Assembly (NCBI RefSeq): GCF_031581265.1
Contig: NZ_JAVLBQ010000002.1
Span: forward strand, 1 to 64,000
Direction: 5' to 3'
Source of the DNA: Gracilimonas sp031581265
Lineage (GTDB): Bacteria > Bacteroidota > Rhodothermia > Balneolales > Balneolaceae
DNA length: 64,000 nucleotides
The notes under the pieces are model-generated. The model searched no databases and was not told the DNA's origin. It saw only the letters and a list, made by a program, of their open reading frames with translations. Every line of letters starts with the position of its first letter. The first letter of the stretch is position 1. This document shows, piece by piece, positions 16,361 through 25,332 of this stretch. The position numbers and the translations under genes were made by a program.

Positions 16361-17381
16361 AAAAACGAAGCAACAAATAGTCAGCTACCTGCTCTTTTGG
16401 GCCATCTCGTTCTATATTGGTTTAGAAGTTTTCAGCTATGATGACGAATATAAAAGCATCGACTATATTTACACTTTCCTATTTCATGTTCCTTTGGTGT
16501 ACGCCGTTTCGATGCATTCTTTTCATTTGGTTCCCAATTATCTCGCCAAGTCTCGTTTTTGGGTGTATGGTATTACAACCTTATTAGGGCTCTATGGGTC
16601 TACCATTCCACTGTATACATTAACTTTTGATGTTTTTGCGGGATGGCTTTTTCCTAATTATTACCTGGTAAGATTATACAGTGGCTTGGAGTTTATTGGG
16701 ATTGTCACCTTATACCTGATCCTGTCTTCTTCCATGGAATTTGCCAGAAGTTGGTTCAGTTCACTTAAAGCCCAACAAAAGATTTCTGAACTACAATCAG
16801 AAAAGAAAGCCTCTGAGCTAAAAGCCCTCCGTGCCCAGGTAAATCCTCATTTTTTATTCAATTCGCTGAATACCATTTACAGTGAAGCTTTAAAGAAATC
16901 CGAAAAAGCACCAAAATTAATTCTCCAGCTCTCCGACATGTTGCGATATGTAGTCGATAAAATGGATATGGATTCTGTGCCTTTAGAAGAAGAAATCGAT
17001 TATCTAAAAAATTATTTCCTGTTGCATAAAGAACGGTTAAACGATCCGGACAAAGCAGCATTTAATTTAGAAGTACAACTCTCGAATCAAAAAATTGCGC
17101 CTTTACTACTTATCAACTTTATTGAAAACACCTTTAAACATGCCGACCTTAGTGCAGATGATTCTTTTATCTCCATCCATTTAAGCGTTGAGCAAAATAC
17201 CTTGAAGTTGAAATCTGAAAACACCTTCTATGAAAATCAGTCTGATTCTGAAAAATCAAGTGGTACGGGTTTTCAAAATGCCAAACGCAGACTGGAACTT
17301 GCTTATCCGGGTCGGCATTCGCTTTCTACTTCCACAAATAAAAATACGTACACCCTCGAATTAACCATGGAGCTGGAATGA
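16353..17381 (+). CDS. LytS-type sensor histidine kinase
   Basis: This 342-residue protein has four hydrophobic segments in the first 130 residues (membrane part), then a short coiled coil. The His_kinase domain follows, with AQVNPHFLFNSLNTI and His166 as the phosphorylated residue. The ATP-binding lobe contains IENTFKHA (N box) and SSGTGFQNAKRRLEL (G box). It belongs to the kinases that pair with LytTR regulators. It overlaps the lipoprotein gene by eight bases and the regulator gene by four bases, so all three are coupled. Confidence 0.88.
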   Translation: MNKKTKQQIVSYLLFWAISFYIGLEVFSYDDEYKSIDYIYTFLFHVPLVYAVSMHSFHLVPNYLAKSRFWVYGITTLLGLYGSTIPLYTLTFDVFAGWLFPNYYLVRLYSGLEFIGIVTLYLILSSSMEFARSWFSSLKAQQKISELQSEKKASELKALRAQVNPHFLFNSLNTIYSEALKKSEKAPKLILQLSDMLRYVVDKMDMDSVPLEEEIDYLKNYFLLHKERLNDPDKAAFNLEVQLSNQKIAPLLLINFIENTFKHADLSADDSFISIHLSVEQNTLKLKSENTFYENQSDSEKSSGTGFQNAKRRLELAYPGRHSLSTSTNKNTYTLELTMELE

Positions 17382-18055
17382 TGAGGTGCCTGATTATAGA
17401 TGATGAACCGGCAGCCCGGGACGTTCTCCGCACGTATATCAATGATGTAAGTGAGCTTACACTTATCGGAGAATGCAAAAATGCACTGGAGGCCCGCAGT
17501 TTTTTAAAAGAGCATGAAATTGACCTGATCTTTTTGGATATCAATATGCCACGACTTACAGGGATTGAGTTCCTTAAGACGCTAACCAATCCGCCAAAAG
17601 TCATCCTTTCTACCGCCTATTCCGAATATGCCCTGGATGGATATGAGCTGGATGTAATTGATTACCTGCTCAAACCTTTTTCGTTTGAGCGCTTTTTAAA
17701 AGCCGTTGAAAAGGCAGAAAGGGTAATTTCAGACCCGGCTCAACATGAGTCAGCCATCAGCATAAAAGCGGATGGGAAAATATATAGAATGCCCTTTGAG
17801 GAAATATTATTTGCTGAAAGTCAGGGAGATTATATCACGGTTCATACCATCGATAATAAAATTACCTTTTATCAAACCATGAAAGATTTTTGTGGGCAGT
17901 TGCCGGAACATCAGTTTATACGTATACATCGCTCATACCTTATTTCACTTTCGCACATTGACTATGTAGAAGGGAATACTGTTAAAATAGGTGAGACCAT
18001 AATCCCGGTTGGCAAATCATACAAAGATGATTTCTTAAAGAAGTATACTACATAA
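17378..18055 (+). CDS. LytTR-family response regulator
   Basis: This 225-residue protein has an N-terminal receiver domain (IIDDEPAAR at 4-12, the phospho-acceptor Asp54 in FLDINMP, and LKPFSFERF with the conserved Lys). A LytTR DNA-binding domain follows (about 125-222; ILFAESQGDYITVHT, FIRIHRSYLI, IPVGKSYKDDF). The LytTR domain binds direct repeats at target promoters. It is the last gene of the lipoprotein-kinase-regulator operon and is followed immediately by a terminator. Confidence 0.9.
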   Translation: MMRCLIIDDEPAARDVLRTYINDVSELTLIGECKNALEARSFLKEHEIDLIFLDINMPRLTGIEFLKTLTNPPKVILSTAYSEYALDGYELDVIDYLLKPFSFERFLKAVEKAERVISDPAQHESAISIKADGKIYRMPFEEILFAESQGDYITVHTIDNKITFYQTMKDFCGQLPEHQFIRIHRSYLISLSHIDYVEGNTVKIGETIIPVGKSYKDDFLKKYTT

Positions 18056-18086
18056 AAAAGGCGACTGCTATCAACAGTCGCCCTTT
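18054..18086. terminator. bidirectional terminator between LytTR and YceI genes
   Basis: GGCGACTG (18060-18067), a seven-base loop and CAGTCGCC (18075-18082) form a perfect stem. On the minus strand it is followed by six T (the best fit for the YceI gene); on the plus strand by CTTTGAT. Confidence 0.8.
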
Positions 18087-18111
18087 GATCGGGGTACAAT
18101 ACAAATAAATT

Positions 18112-18651
18112 TTATGCTTCTACGGGTTCGTTTTCCACAACCTGTACGTTCATATGCAGTTTAACATTATCACCTACCACAACGTTTCCAGCCTCCGTAA
18201 CTGCATTCCATTTTAGATTGAATTCTTTACGGTTGATGGTTCCGTTGATTTCAAATCCTGCTTTGGTTTGACCATAAGGATCATCCACGGTTCCGCCATG
18301 CGTTACTTCCAATGTAACTTCTTTAGTAACGTCTCTAATGGTCAGGTTTCCGGTCAATTCATAATCGTCACCGCCGGTATTTTTGAAGGAAGTTGATTCA
18401 AATTTCATCTTTGGAAACTTTTCTGCATTAAAAAAATCATCCGATTTTAAATGGGTGTCTCGATCACTGTTATTAGTATCAATACTGTCGATATCTGCCT
18501 CAAAAGAGATGTCAGCACCTTCAAATCCTTCGCCATCAGATTTTACGGTTCCATTGAAGGAACGGAAATATCCGGTTACTGTTGATATAACTAAATGTCT
18601 TACTTTAAACTGAATTTCTGAGTGAGTAGGATCTATATTCCAAGTTGCCAT
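18112..18651 (-). CDS. YceI-family protein
   Basis: This 179-residue protein matches the YceI lipocalin-like family throughout: WNIDPTHSEIQFKVRHL at the start, ISFEADIDSIDTN..DRD.HLKSDDFF in the middle and LTGNLTIRDVTKEV in the third quarter. The family binds isoprenoid chains in a long cavity. Unlike many members there is no signal peptide, so this version is predicted to be cytoplasmic. It is divergent from a DoxX gene, with a shared 180-base control region. Confidence 0.88.
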   Translation of the reverse strand: MATWNIDPTHSEIQFKVRHLVISTVTGYFRSFNGTVKSDGEGFEGADISFEADIDSIDTNNSDRDTHLKSDDFFNAEKFPKMKFESTSFKNTGGDDYELTGNLTIRDVTKEVTLEVTHGGTVDDPYGQTKAGFEINGTINRKEFNLKWNAVTEAGNVVVGDNVKLHMNVQVVENEPVEA

Positions 18652-18744
18652 AATAATTTTATATTTAGATTAGTATTAAATAGTTTAATGTTGAACTAAA
18701 TGTACGGTCTTTAAACTTTTTAAAGAAATAGATAGTTCCTATAG

Positions 18745-18773
18745 AACCAATTGGTTTCAACATATTGGTTGGT
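18745..18773. promoter_or_regulatory. palindromic operator-like site between yceI and doxX
   Basis: AACCAATTGGTT at 18745-18756 is a perfect 12-base palindrome, followed closely by a second ATTGGTTGGTT. Placed between two divergent genes whose relatives respond to redox or electrophile stress, it may bind an HxlR, MarR or TetR regulator. The regulator gene is not in the window. Confidence 0.35.
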
Positions 18774-18831
18774 TAGCTTCTATGCTCTCTTGCTACATAT
18801 TATTTTCTAACTCTCAATTTTATTTGTCGTT

Positions 18832-19242
18832 ATGATTAAAAAATTACTCTCTACCGATATTAGTGCATTAGTAAATTATGACTTCAGTCTATTGGTTTTA
18901 CGAGTTGGCGCCGGATTGCTGATCTTAACTCATGGTTGGCCAAAAATGATGAAAGTACTTGATGGAGATTTTGCATTTCTTGATCCTATCGGCTTAGGGG
19001 CCGTTCTTTCACTTATTCTTGCCGCTATTGCCGAAGGAATTTGTGGAATCTTGGTAACCCTGGGACTGGGAACCCGAATTGCTTCCTTTATTTTAGCGAT
19101 AAATATGGCGGTAGTAGCTTTCGTTGCTCATGCTGATGATCCTTTTGGCACCAAAGAAAAGGGATTACTTTTTCTACTGCTGTTTGTTGTTATCCTTTTT
19201 ACCGGAGCCGGTAAATACTCATTAGACGAAAAGCTTACTTAA
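18832..19242 (+). CDS. DoxX-family membrane protein
   Basis: This 136-residue protein has four hydrophobic segments and DoxX motifs: LRVGAGLLILTHGWPKM near 25-41, EGICGILVTLGLGTRIAS, and a C-terminal FTGAGKYSLDEKL. DoxX proteins form membrane complexes with oxidoreductases, and some take part in respiratory or thiol-stress functions. It lies divergent from a YceI gene, so joint regulation is likely. Confidence 0.85.
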   Translation: MIKKLLSTDISALVNYDFSLLVLRVGAGLLILTHGWPKMMKVLDGDFAFLDPIGLGAVLSLILAAIAEGICGILVTLGLGTRIASFILAINMAVVAFVAHADDPFGTKEKGLLFLLLFVVILFTGAGKYSLDEKLT

Positions 19243-19259
19243 AAATACAATCTAACGTT

Positions 19260-19499
19260 TTAATCCACTTTAAATAAGAGATTAAACTCTGTACCGTATT
19301 CTCCTGAATTAAAGTCATAATTTCCAGGTAACTGTTCAGTCAGCATATCTACCAGTTTTAACCCTAAAGAATCACTTTCTTTAGGGTTGAAATTTTTTGG
19401 CAACCCATTTCCATTATCTCTGATTGATTTACGCTCTAAATCAAAAATTTCTCTTTCATAGACATTTTCTGCCAATTTATTAACTCTCCCTTCTATCAA
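19260..19499 (-). pseudogene. fragment of a sensor histidine kinase ATPase domain
   Basis: The 79-residue frame carries only the end of a HisKA_2/HWE-type kinase: IRDNGNGLP (G1 box), then SLGLKLVDMLTEQL and GTEFNLLF at the C-terminus. No dimerisation/histidine helix, N box or upstream kinase sequence is found. It is thus most likely a remnant left by deletion or insertion rather than a functional gene. It neighbours a GIY-YIG gene and a Fic gene, in a patch that looks rearranged. Confidence 0.6.
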
Positions 19500-19508
19500 A
19501 CCAAATAG

Positions 19509-19769
19509 TTATTGCGAGTGTTGAGCCTTGATCAAAGCTTCCTTTCCCTGTCTGGTAAACTGCTTTATTTCATACTCTCTTTTACATGCAGTGGATTGAT
19601 CCGGATGATTTTCCACAAACACTACCTTCTCAGGTTTATGTGCACTTAAATATTTCGCACCTTTTCCCTCAAGATGCTCATTCCACCTTCGTATCAAATG
19701 ATTGGTACACCCGGTATAAAGGCTTTCGTTTTCGCAACGAATCATATAAACAAACCACTCATTTTTCAT
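19509..19769 (-). CDS. GIY-YIG domain protein (UPF0213-type)
   Basis: This 86-residue protein consists of a single GIY-YIG nuclease domain. FVYMIRCENESLYTGCTN contains the equivalents of the two Tyr motifs, and NHLIRRWNEH has the catalytic Arg. Glu appears in CKREYEIKQ. Many free-standing copies of this small domain exist and their substrates are unknown. It begins in a patch of gene fragments. Confidence 0.8.
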   Translation of the reverse strand: MKNEWFVYMIRCENESLYTGCTNHLIRRWNEHLEGKGAKYLSAHKPEKVVFVENHPDQSTACKREYEIKQFTRQGKEALIKAQHSQ

Positions 19770-20091
19770 GAACTTGGATTCCTTCTTGGCTGATTAATTA
19801 TCTAAAATATCATCAATTGGTGAAAAGGTTAAAAATATTCTATGATATAGCAACCATTCTTAAAGATCCTTTCAATAAAGATAAACTGATAACCCATGAT
19901 GGAGAATTGGTAATCAATAGGATACTTGAATATGCGATTGGACAAAAAATGTTTTAAAGGACGCCATGCGTTTTTCTGAAATGAAGGGTAAAGTCTTACT
20001 GGAATCAGAATGGCTTTAATCCGGAATGAAAGGGCGCGGATGTACTATAATATGTACCCAATTATGTATCAGCTACATTTTATAGATTAAA
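19770..20091 (+). other. intergenic patch with short frames of unknown origin
   Basis: No complete gene is recognised. A 45-residue frame (GTG at 19820 to a stop at 19957, reading KRLKIFYDIATILKDPFN...) is protein-like in composition and may be a remnant. A 17-codon frame follows from 19966. Together with the kinase fragment this suggests a region decayed by insertion or deletion. Confidence 0.3.
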
Positions 20092-21228
20092 CTATTCTCT
20101 AAATTTCTTCAGGTAAGGATAAAATGAGTATGATCTATTCCTACTCTGTCCAGTCCTCTCCTTTAAAATACCAGCATCCTCAAAACTTTTCACAAGATCA
20201 CCCGCAGCTTTTGCGCTTAAATCACAGACCTTTTGGACCTTTTTAATTTCAACCACAGGTTGTCTGAATAAGTATTCGAGTAACGTAAATGCAGAATCAG
20301 TTCTTCGGCCCCAGTTATCTTTTATCTGAACTTCCAATTCATTTTTTAACAATAGAATTGAACTTAAGGTGTTTGAGGCGTCAATTGCAGTATCTCTAAT
20401 TCCAACTAAAAAGAACTTAATCCAATGAGCCATGTCATTCTTTTCACGAACTCTCATTAGGTTGTCATAGTAGGTCCCTTTGTGCTTTTCGAAAAATTTA
20501 GAAAGATAAAGCAATGGTTTATCAAGAATCCCATTACTGACCATATAAAGTGTAATAAGTAGCCTGCCAATTCTCCCATTACCGTCCAGGAATGGATGTA
20601 TTGTTTCAAATTGATAATGAACCATTCCAATTTTAATTAAGTCCGGAACATTTAGTTGATCATTATGAATGAACTTTTCAAGGTCACTCATTAGATCATT
20701 TACATGTGGATGATCAGGTGGAATAAAAATGGCATCTCTAAGTGATGCCCCACCAATCCAATTTTGAGTATTTCTAAATTCTCCAGGTTGTTTTCTCTCT
20801 CCACGAACTCCGTCCATTAAAATCCTATGTGTATCACATATCAACCTGGTTGATATGGGCAGGTTCTGTAATTCCTCAATCGCTGTATTCAAAGCTTTTG
20901 TATAATTTTGGACTTCTTGCCAGTCATCTCTTCTTCCCGGAGCAACATGTTCTTCATCAAGTAAAGCCTCATCGAGATTTGTTTGAGTACCCTCTATTCT
21001 ACTTGAGACTACCGCCTCTGTCGTAACATGTAATAGGATGAATAAATCAATGTTTGGAACTAATCTTGCGAAGGAATTTAGCTCCCCAAGCTTCATGGAG
21101 GCTTCTTCCAGTAACTTATTTATCGATGCTTGCTCCCATTTCCACGGAAGATTGATAGAATTGGGAAGGTAATATTCATAATCTCTGCCTGTACGTCTAC
21201 TGCCCCAGTCGTAAGTTTCTATATTCAT
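20092..21228 (-). CDS. Fic-family protein (AMPylation domain) with winged-helix end
   Basis: This 378-residue protein has a Fic N-terminal region with the inhibitory motif SSRIEG (75-80). The Fic core follows, with the catalytic loop HPFLDGNGRIGR (His211), and a C-terminal winged-helix domain (about 300-375). It most likely transfers AMP to a protein target, and the inhibitory Glu restrains this until relieved. The gene stands alone, preceded by a palindromic site, near a tRNA gene in an accessory-looking stretch. The target is unknown. Confidence 0.88.
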   Translation of the reverse strand: MNIETYDWGSRRTGRDYEYYLPNSINLPWKWEQASINKLLEEASMKLGELNSFARLVPNIDLFILLHVTTEAVVSSRIEGTQTNLDEALLDEEHVAPGRRDDWQEVQNYTKALNTAIEELQNLPISTRLICDTHRILMDGVRGERKQPGEFRNTQNWIGGASLRDAIFIPPDHPHVNDLMSDLEKFIHNDQLNVPDLIKIGMVHYQFETIHPFLDGNGRIGRLLITLYMVSNGILDKPLLYLSKFFEKHKGTYYDNLMRVREKNDMAHWIKFFLVGIRDTAIDASNTLSSILLLKNELEVQIKDNWGRRTDSAFTLLEYLFRQPVVEIKKVQKVCDLSAKAAGDLVKSFEDAGILKERTGQSRNRSYSFYPYLKKFRE

Positions 21229-21300
21229 CTTTAATTTACTTTTAGAGTTTAAAATAAAATATAAGATCTCTTTTTTTACTTTCCTACTATAGATGTGAAT

Positions 21301-21331
21301 AATTTTACTTTTATGTGGATAAAGTAAAATT
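21301..21331. promoter_or_regulatory. 11-bp inverted repeat upstream of the Fic gene
   Basis: AATTTTACTTT at 21301-21311 and AAAGTAAAATT at 21321-21331 are exact complements around nine bases that include the DnaA-box-like TGTGGATAA. It lies about 75 bases before the Fic start and could be an autoregulatory operator, perhaps bound by the winged-helix end of the Fic protein. This is speculative. Confidence 0.35.
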
Positions 21332-21463
21332 CAGAAACCTTAAGTTAATTTTCGGATGTCGGAGACTAAAAAAGGATGCTTAAGAATGATGATAATAATG
21401 ACACTAAGAGACATGACAAGAGATTCGGGAATCAATTCTGTTACCCCATTGTTACCCCGAACC

Positions 21464-21515
21464 AAAAAAAGCGACTCAAAGAGCAATTTTAAATACTCTG
21501 TAAGTCGCTGTTTTA
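21464..21515 (-). terminator. terminator downstream of tRNA-Arg
   Basis: On the minus strand AGCGACTT and AAGTCGCT enclose a second weaker stem (AGAG/CTCT) and are followed by seven T. It begins about eight bases beyond the 3' end of the tRNA. Confidence 0.65.
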
Positions 21516-21522
21516 TTTAAAG

Positions 21523-21596
21523 TACGCCCGGGAGGATTCGAACCCCCAACCTTCTGATCCGAAGTCAGACGCTCTATCCAGTTGAGCTACGGGCGC
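21523..21596 (-). tRNA. tRNA-Arg (anticodon UCG)
   Basis: Minus strand. The acceptor stem GCGCCCG pairs with CGGGCGT, with one G-U pair at the end. The D arm is AGCTCAACTGGATAGAGC, the anticodon stem TCTGA/TCAGA holds loop CTTCGGA (anticodon TCG, reading CGA), and the T arm is GGGGGTTCGAATCCTCC. The CCA end is not encoded. A terminator follows. The 3' half could serve as an attachment site for an integrating element; the neighbouring accessory patch is consistent with that but unproven. Confidence 0.95.
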
Positions 21597-21607
21597 AGGT
21601 GTTTAAA

Positions 21608-21640
21608 TTATCAAACACAAAACATTCAATAATGAATGTT
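21608..21640 (-). terminator. weak terminator-like hairpin downstream of queA
   Basis: AACATTC and GAATGTT flank a six-base loop at 21621-21640. On the minus strand TTTTGTGTTTG follows. The hairpin is AT-rich and thus weak. Confidence 0.4.
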
Positions 21641-21730
21641 GATGCATTCGATTCAATATTTCAAAAGGGCATCAAATATAATAAGAGTTGAGCTCAGAAA
21701 CATCTAAATCCGCGAGCTGATTTTTTGCGA

Positions 21731-22732
21731 TTAAAGAATGAGCATGGCATCGCCAAATGAATAAAATCGATACTCCTCTCGGATGGCATGTTCATAGACC
21801 CGTTTCATTTCATCATACCCCATCAGTGCAGCAACCAGCATGAGGAGTGTACTTTTGGGAAGGTGAAAATTGGTAATGAGTGCATCCACGGATTTAAATG
21901 AATATCCGGGAGTGATAAAGATATCGGTTTCCCTGCTTTGTGGGGTAAAGTGTCTGTTCTCATCTGAGGCTGTTTCTAACACGCGAATACTGGTCGTACC
22001 GACAGCAGTTATATGTTGGGCCGCATTTAGCTGCTGGCAGGTATCAGACCCAAGCTGAAACCACTCGCTATGCATGTTGTGTTCCTGAATGTTTTCCGTC
22101 TTAACCGGGGCAAAAGTTCCCAACCCAACATGAAGGGTAACTTCGGTTTTTTTGATTCCCTCTTCTTTAAGTTTTTTAAGTAATTCATCGGTGAAGTGAA
22201 GTCCGGCCGTTGGAGCTGCTTTACTGCCTAAATCTTTGGCATATACCGTTTGGTATTCATCTGCCAGTGATTCGTCTTGTTCAATGTAAGGAGGAAATGG
22301 GGTGTGTTTGTAAGGGGCTAATTTTGGATCATTTAAATCGCATGACAAAGTCAGCCTTCGTAGACCATCCTCTTCAATGCTCAGAACTTTTGCTGTAATC
22401 CCATCTGCTAATTTTACTTCACGGCCTTCCTTAAATTTTTTGCCGGGCCTCACCATCGCTTCGATGGTATTATTGTTGCTTACGGATGTTACAAATAATT
22501 CCTTTTTTCCGTCCTCAAAAAGCAATCTGCACTTTTCAACTTTGCTATTGTTGACTACCAATGTTGTGTTATTGGGAAGATAATCTGTGAGATTGTAGAA
22601 GTAATCATCCCGGATGGTCCCTTTGCTACGGTCATAAACCAAAAGGCGAGCGTGATCTCTCGGATTGGCCGGTGATTGTGCTATTAATTTTTCAGGAAGA
22701 TCATAATCAAAATCGGAAAGAGTGTATTTCAT
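21731..22732 (-). CDS. queA: QueA, SAM:tRNA ribosyltransferase-isomerase
   Basis: This 333-residue protein transfers and isomerises the ribosyl group of SAM to preQ1 in tRNA, making epoxyqueuosine. Motifs are FDYDLPEKLIAQ.P near the start, ARLLVYDRS, and LVVNNSKV (the usual VNDTRV region). GLHFTDELL, VTLHVGLGTFAPV and LITNFHLPKSTLLMLVAAL appear later. The length is typical for the shorter Bacteroidota type. It is the last gene of the xseB-dxs-lipoprotein-queA run, 15 bases after the lipoprotein gene. Confidence 0.95.
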   Translation of the reverse strand: MKYTLSDFDYDLPEKLIAQSPANPRDHARLLVYDRSKGTIRDDYFYNLTDYLPNNTTLVVNNSKVEKCRLLFEDGKKELFVTSVSNNNTIEAMVRPGKKFKEGREVKLADGITAKVLSIEEDGLRRLTLSCDLNDPKLAPYKHTPFPPYIEQDESLADEYQTVYAKDLGSKAAPTAGLHFTDELLKKLKEEGIKKTEVTLHVGLGTFAPVKTENIQEHNMHSEWFQLGSDTCQQLNAAQHITAVGTTSIRVLETASDENRHFTPQSRETDIFITPGYSFKSVDALITNFHLPKSTLLMLVAALMGYDEMKRVYEHAIREEYRFYSFGDAMLIL

Positions 22733-22747
22733 TTCCCGTTCAACACC

Positions 22748-23398
22748 TTAGTCTAAGTTTATTTCAAAGAAATTAGCTTGTTTTGGTTCTACCTTAACTC
22801 TTAGAATTTTCAGGATTTCTTCTTCATTAGCAACTATAATATCTAGACTATCTGATATTACAAGGTTTCTTCCATTTGATCTCGAAAATGATTCTCTAAA
22901 TGGCAAATTAATAGACTCCAGTACAAAGGCTCCTGACTCATCAGTCGTTGTAAATGGGATCATAGATGGTATCAAGCTATCGGGTCTGCTCATTGTTAAA
23001 AGCCCCGCTGAAATTGGGCCAAAATCACCTGAGACCTCATATCCAATAATACCATTGCTTAACAAGGAATCAGGAATTGAAATTTTATTCACTCCCCTTG
23101 AAAGGCGTCCATCTAAAAACGTAGAAAAAGGGTCATTTTCTCCATACCTAAATAAATTTCCAACGTATTCACCTGAAGTTTGCACCTGTATATCCAAAGA
23201 AATTTGTTCTAAGTTATTTATTAAAAGTCCACCGGGATCAAATACATGACGTACATGAATGTTTGCATTACCAACCGGTTCTTCATTTAATAAAACCACG
23301 CCTTCAATATCCTCAAAATTAGGAATTGAATAATCTTTCAAGCAGGCTGATAACCCTATCAATAAAAGTACTAATGCAACTAATTTAATTTTATTCAC
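22748..23398 (-). CDS. lipoprotein of unknown function
   Basis: This 216-residue protein has a lipoprotein signal (LIGLSAC, Cys19). The mature part resembles beta-sandwich envelope proteins: IEGVVLLNEEPVGNANIHV looks like a carboxypeptidase-regulatory-like repeat, and DESGAFVLESINLP repeats the theme. The last part, KILRVKVEPKQANFFEINL, ends without a sorting domain. Its start overlaps the dxs stop by four bases, so it is translated from the dxs operon mRNA. No enzymatic motif is seen. Confidence 0.65.
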   Translation of the reverse strand: MNKIKLVALVLLLIGLSACLKDYSIPNFEDIEGVVLLNEEPVGNANIHVRHVFDPGGLLINNLEQISLDIQVQTSGEYVGNLFRYGENDPFSTFLDGRLSRGVNKISIPDSLLSNGIIGYEVSGDFGPISAGLLTMSRPDSLIPSMIPFTTTDESGAFVLESINLPFRESFSRSNGRNLVISDSLDIIVANEEEILKILRVKVEPKQANFFEINLD

Positions 23399-25323
23399 AA
23401 TCCTACCTTTTTGTTTAATTTTTCTTTAACCATTTCAATTAGTCCGGTTACTCCTATGCCAATTTCTTCATGCAGTTCTTCTTGGGTACCGTGTTCTATT
23501 ATACGATCAGGAATGCCCATTATTTTAAGTGTGGGGCGATTTGATTTCTCAGCAATATATTCTGCAACAGCACTTCCAAATCCACCAAGCTTTGCTCCGT
23601 CTTCCAACGTTATGATATGATCGTAGGTCAGACAGATTTCGTCAATTAGCTCTGTGTCAAGGGGTTTAGCAAATCGCATATCAAAGTGACCTATTTCAAT
23701 ACCTTCGTCAGATAGAATTTCGGCAGCTTCGGTGGCATACTTTCCAATAGGACCAAAACTCAATACTGCCATATCTTCTCCTTTTCTTAGCTCTATGCCT
23801 TTGCCAATTTCAATGGGGTGAAATTCTTCCCTAATCTCCATTCCCGTTGCCCGGCCCCGGGGGTAGCGAATAGCCCAGGCTCCTTCACTAAAATTTGATG
23901 CCGTGAACATCATATCTCTTAAATCCTGTTCATTCAAAGGAGATGAGATAACCATGTTTGGTACAGCCCGCATGTAAGAAGTATCATATGCTCCATGGTG
24001 CGTTGGGCCATCAGCACCTACCAATCCGGCACGATCTATACAAAATACGACCGGTAGTTTTTGAATGGCTACATCATGAACTAATTGATCATATCCTCTT
24101 TGTAAGAAAGAAGAATAGATTGCACAAAATGGTTTCTTTCCTTCGGAAGCCAAACCGGCGGCAAACGTAACCGCGTGCTGCTCAGCTATACCCACATCGA
24201 ATGATCGCTCAGGAAAGGTATTCATCATTGGCCACAAACTGGATCCGCTGGGCATGGCGGGCGTCATGCTTACAATATTTTCATCTTTTGCTGCTAATTC
24301 TACCAATGCTTCCCCAAATACATCCTGGTATTTCGGAGCCGGCTTAGGGATAGCAGGTTTAGGTTCCACCAACGATTTCCCTGTAATTTTATCAAAAGGA
24401 CTGCTTGATGCATGCCATTTTGTTTGTTCCCGTTCGGCCGGGGCAAACCCTTTTCCTTTTACTGTGACGATATGGAGTAATTTAGGGCCTTTAACCTCTT
24501 TGAGATCTTCCAACATTCTCCTCAAACCGTCTACATCATGTCCGTCCGTTGGTCCATAATATTTAAAACCAAGTGACCTGAATAACGATCCCGGAGTTAA
24601 AGCTGCCATCATAGCTTTTTCAAGGCGAGATGCAATCTTGCGCATCTTTTCCCCGGCTGATTTGAAGTGTCCCAGCATATCGTACATTTCATCCCGCATT
24701 TTATTAAAAGTCTTACTGGTGGTGATGTCCGCTAAATATTCTTTGAGTGCGCCTACATTAGGATCAATAGACATATTGTTGTCGTTCAAGATCACTAAAA
24801 TATCGCTGTTCATTGCACCGGCATTGTTCATGGCCTCGAAAGCAAGTCCGGCTGTCATGGCTCCATCACCAATTACTGCAACTACTTTCTTATCTGATTT
24901 ATCCAAATCTCTGGCTACAGCCATACCTAAGGCAGCTGAAATTGAGGTACTGGAATGGCCTACACCAAAAGTATCGTATTCACTTTCAGAGCGTTTTGGG
25001 AACCCTGAGAGCCCGCCATATTGCCTGTTTGTATGAAATTTCCCCCGACGACCAGTTAATATTTTATGGCCATAGGCCTGGTGACCAACATCCCAAACCA
25101 ACAAATCTTTTGGAGTATCATATACATAATGGAGGGCAGTAGTCAGCTCAACCACTCCCAAACTGGCCCCAAAATGTCCCCCATGTACAGAAACCATATC
25201 AATAATAAATTGACGGAGTTCATCACATACATCCTGAAGCTGCTCGGGTTTAAGCTTTTTAAGGTCAGCAGGAGAATCTATACTGCCAAGCAGTGCTCCC
25301 GGTTTTGGCTTGCTACTCTCCAT
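23395..25323 (-). CDS. dxs: 1-deoxy-D-xylulose-5-phosphate synthase
   Basis: This 642-residue TPP enzyme condenses pyruvate and glyceraldehyde-3-phosphate at the entry to the MEP isoprenoid pathway. Motifs are HGGHFGASLG (about 45-54), DVGHQAYGHKILTGR, GVGHSSTSISAALGMA, GDGAMTAG with the TPP-binding NN (LNDNNMSI), GPTDGHD and GIAEQHAVTFAAGLA. The later FLQRGYDQLVHD and DRAGLVGADGPTHHG segments are also typical. Between residues about 200 and 250 the interdomain linker is slightly shorter than in E. coli. It is preceded by xseB nine bases away, a very common pairing. Confidence 0.97.
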   Translation of the reverse strand: MESSKPKPGALLGSIDSPADLKKLKPEQLQDVCDELRQFIIDMVSVHGGHFGASLGVVELTTALHYVYDTPKDLLVWDVGHQAYGHKILTGRRGKFHTNRQYGGLSGFPKRSESEYDTFGVGHSSTSISAALGMAVARDLDKSDKKVVAVIGDGAMTAGLAFEAMNNAGAMNSDILVILNDNNMSIDPNVGALKEYLADITTSKTFNKMRDEMYDMLGHFKSAGEKMRKIASRLEKAMMAALTPGSLFRSLGFKYYGPTDGHDVDGLRRMLEDLKEVKGPKLLHIVTVKGKGFAPAEREQTKWHASSSPFDKITGKSLVEPKPAIPKPAPKYQDVFGEALVELAAKDENIVSMTPAMPSGSSLWPMMNTFPERSFDVGIAEQHAVTFAAGLASEGKKPFCAIYSSFLQRGYDQLVHDVAIQKLPVVFCIDRAGLVGADGPTHHGAYDTSYMRAVPNMVISSPLNEQDLRDMMFTASNFSEGAWAIRYPRGRATGMEIREEFHPIEIGKGIELRKGEDMAVLSFGPIGKYATEAAEILSDEGIEIGHFDMRFAKPLDTELIDEICLTYDHIITLEDGAKLGGFGSAVAEYIAEKSNRPTLKIMGIPDRIIEHGTQEELHEEIGIGVTGLIEMVKEKLNKKVGL

Positions 25324-25332
25324 ATATATTGG

